Assembly (NCBI RefSeq): GCF_023072615.1
Contig: NZ_JAKNRW010000001.1
Location: 420,686-484,685 of the forward strand
Origin: Pseudomonas violetae
Lineage (GTDB): Bacteria; Pseudomonadota; Gammaproteobacteria; Pseudomonadales; Pseudomonadaceae
DNA: 64,000 nucleotides
Direction: 5' to 3'
Shown piece by piece: positions 62,226 through 64,000 of this stretch. The position numbers and the translations under genes were made by a program. Position 1 is the stretch's first letter, and each line of letters starts with the position of its first letter. The notes beneath the pieces are model-generated. The model worked only from the letters and a program-made list of their open reading frames with translations, had not been told where the DNA came from and made no database searches.

Positions 62226-63601
62226 ACACGGCTAAGCCGGTTTATCGTATCCAGTATCGAGACCAAACCGAGTCGATCCCACAGCTTCTTCGGCAACGCC
62301 TGATTCATATGTGACGCTCCCGAGTTCCACCAAGGGCCCTGCCCATTGGACGCCGATCTACGAGCGCGTCCTTCGTCGATCCCCAGACGCATCAGGTTAC
62401 GCGCCCTGGTTGAGGGCTGCTTCCATTGGCGCCAGAGCATGCAGCGAAGTGTGTGGCGCACCCAGCCGTCCAGCTCCTCAAGGGGGCGCTTGCTCTGACT
62501 GAGCTTGAAGTAGCCAGCCCAACCGCGCAGTACAGGGTTTAGTTGCTCGATGACATCCGACAACTTTCGACCCCGCGCTCCACGCAGCAGATCTCTGAGT
62601 CGGTCGCGTAAGCGACTCAGGCTCATCGTCGCCACTCTTAACCTCGGCTGGCGATGCAAGCTCATCCCATAGCCCAAGTAATCACAGACCCAAGGCCGTG
62701 CCACGCGGCTCTTTTCCCGGTTCAACGTCAGTTTCAGGCGCCGGCTCAGGAAACGTTTAACACCAGCCATCACCCGTTCGCCAGCGCGACGACTGCGCAC
62801 ATAGATGTTCGCATCATCGGCATAACGCACGAAGCGATGCCCCCGCCGTTCCAGCTCGCGGTCGAGTTCGTTGAGCAGGATGTTCGACAGCAACGGCGAG
62901 AGGGGGCCGCCTTGCGGCGTCCCTTCCTGCCGTCGGCTGACGAGTCCACCTGACATCGTTCCCGCTTCGAGATAGCGACGGATCAGCGTGAGCACCCGCT
63001 TGTCTTCGATTTGACGCTCGATGTACGCCATCAATACATCGTGGTTGACCCGATCAAAGAACATCTCCAGATCAAGTTCCACGCACCAGCGATGACCCGC
63101 TGCCACGTGGGCACGGGCTGTTTCGATGGCTTGGTGAGCGCTTCTGCCCGGACGAAAACCGTAGCTGTAATCCGAGAACAGTGGGTCGAAGATCGGCGTG
63201 AGCTGTTGCAGCAGAGCCTGCTGGATCAGGCGATCCACGACGCAGGGAATACCCAGTTGCCGTGTTCCGCCTTTGGGTTTGGGGATGTCGACGGCGCGTA
63301 CACCTTGCGGGTGATACTCGCCGGCCAGCAACCGAGTCTTGAGGATCGGCCAATACTGTTTCACGTAATCCGCCAACTCGTCGACCGTCATGCCATCGGC
63401 ACCCGGTGCGCCCTTGTTGCTGACCACGCGTTGATACGCACGCTTGAGGTTGGCGGGTGCAAGCACCCGCTCCATCAGCGTGTCCGGCTCCGCGTTCGTC
63501 CACGTCACAGACGCCGCTGATACCTGTGCGCTGCCAGCCGTCATCCTCGGATTCTGTCCGGGACTCGGAGTAACAGTCTTCTCTGGGAGAAATTTCTGCA
63601 T
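62219..63601 (-). CDS. ltrA: Group II intron reverse transcriptase/maturase
   Basis: 460 aa from ATG 63601 (MQKFLPEKTVTP); the frame is open to 63739 but that part lies in intron RNA. Reverse-transcriptase blocks: NKGAPGADGMTVDEL near residue 64, RQLGIPCVVDRLIQQAL near 113, YGFRPGRSAHQAI near 147, GTPQGGPLSPLLSNILLNELD near 229, and the catalytic YADD near 261. Maturase/GIIM domain from about 330 (LNPVLRGWAGYFKLSQ). The HNH endonuclease domain is absent, as in class C-like maturases. Confidence 0.92.
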   Translation of the reverse strand: MQKFLPEKTVTPSPGQNPRMTAGSAQVSAASVTWTNAEPDTLMERVLAPANLKRAYQRVVSNKGAPGADGMTVDELADYVKQYWPILKTRLLAGEYHPQGVRAVDIPKPKGGTRQLGIPCVVDRLIQQALLQQLTPIFDPLFSDYSYGFRPGRSAHQAIETARAHVAAGHRWCVELDLEMFFDRVNHDVLMAYIERQIEDKRVLTLIRRYLEAGTMSGGLVSRRQEGTPQGGPLSPLLSNILLNELDRELERRGHRFVRYADDANIYVRSRRAGERVMAGVKRFLSRRLKLTLNREKSRVARPWVCDYLGYGMSLHRQPRLRVATMSLSRLRDRLRDLLRGARGRKLSDVIEQLNPVLRGWAGYFKLSQSKRPLEELDGWVRHTLRCMLWRQWKQPSTRARNLMRLGIDEGRARRSASNGQGPWWNSGASHMNQALPKKLWDRLGLVSILDTINRLSRVT

Positions 63602-64000
63602 TTCGGTATTCAACGAGACTCTGACGCCTACTGGCGGCATAACCTGTTCGGCCCTTGGTGACGCGGTTAACCGCCACTTACTACGGCTTCGGCTGACTTC
63701 TGCGCGCTCATTCCGTCGTCTCACGACGCTCGGTAGCACACCGGCAAGCGCACAGATCTCCCAGGGTAATTCGCGCGACCTTCCTGCTTATGCCTGTCGG
63801 ATCTACGTCGTAGCGTTCCGTGCAAGTATTGGGCTTTGGCAATTTTGGCTACCTTACCCCGCTGCACCGCCTCATCCGCTTCCTGTTCGTCAGGCCAGCA
63901 TTTTGCCTCGGGCTTCCTTCAGATTCGCGGTCACCCGCGACACCCTTGCCTCTGGCTAACACTTCCCCTTGCCGGGTGTGTAGAGGACTTTCACCTCCAA

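Larger units (their letters stand above)
62148..64000 (-). mobile_element. Group II intron, 5' part outside the window
   Basis: Minus-strand retroelement. The 3' end shows domain V/VI (62150-62225), ending CCTACTCGAT. The maturase ORF occupies 62219-63601. The domain I-IV leader continues to the right edge and includes GGTGAAAGTCCTC, a run typical of the exon-binding region. The 5' splice site lies beyond 64000. It sits upstream of the catabolic operon, in the same orientation. Confidence 0.85.

Noticed and set aside
1..64000. tRNA, rRNA, CRISPR arrays, integrase or attachment sites
   Set aside because: I looked for their usual marks and saw none that I could support.

Overview
The window reads as Pseudomonas (or a close gammaproteobacterial relative). 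It is GC-rich and carries typical Pseudomonas families: rarD, RsbQ/PAS-GGDEF signalling, and DUF1302/DUF1329/MMPL export genes. It is a mosaic of two metabolic blocks, a long accessory island and several mobile-element scars. All calls come from reading motifs in the sequence; no database search was possible, and counts were made by eye. Layout: (1) 1-1.04 kb, the 3' end of a BCCT osmolyte transporter. (2) 1.2-2.4 kb, a scar with IS21-like end repeats, a frameshifted DUF2513 phage/plasmid gene and a decayed umuC/rulB 3' end. (3) 2.5-10.3 kb, an amino-acid-type uptake and catabolism block. It has a LysR regulator, rarD, a wrecked Asp/Glu racemase gene, a DadA-like D-amino-acid dehydrogenase and a RidA protein. 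Divergent from these is a tripartite tricarboxylate transporter (TctB-TctA-TctC) whose leader holds two near-identical palindromes. (4) 10.3-11.7 kb, a second scar with an IS66 end, a truncated cupin gene, an orphan DUF2384-like protein and another set of the IS21-like repeats. (5) 11.9-37.0 kb, an accessory island of about 40 mostly small, mostly unrecognised genes, many followed by their own hairpin terminator. Recognisable members are SRAP/YedK, a PLD-fold protein, a DUF6998-like and an MmcB-like nuclease-fold protein, a GNAT, DUF5983, and YgdI/YgdR. The island ends by cutting into a GGDEF-EAL gene.

(6) 37.1-40.1 kb, c-di-GMP signalling: the truncated EAL gene, then an RsbQ-like alpha/beta hydrolase overlapping a PAS-GGDEF diguanylate cyclase. 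(7) 40.9-61.9 kb, a large catabolic cluster, all on the minus strand. From its upstream end it encodes a family III CoA-transferase, an HMG-CoA-lyase-like lyase, a YCF48 protein, an MMPL/RND transporter, DUF1302, DUF1329, HyuA, HyuB, an isochorismatase-fold hydrolase, a small lipoprotein, LeuC- and LeuD-type hydratase subunits, a PrpR-like sigma-54 activator, a medium-chain reductase, a RidA and a two-domain acyl-CoA dehydrogenase. A textbook-spaced sigma-54 promoter lies just before the CoA-transferase gene. The inferred job is uptake or export of a hydrophobic, amide- or lactam-containing compound, ATP-dependent ring or amide opening (HyuAB), amide hydrolysis, hydration or isomerisation of an alkyl-dicarboxylate (LeuCD-like), CoA activation and retro-aldol cleavage. 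The substrate is not known to me. (8) 62.15 kb to the right edge, a group II intron on the minus strand with its maturase gene; its 5' end is outside the window.

The best candidate for an undescribed system is the sigma-54-controlled cluster in (7). Second are the unrecognised 431-aa protein and the PLD-fold protein in the island.
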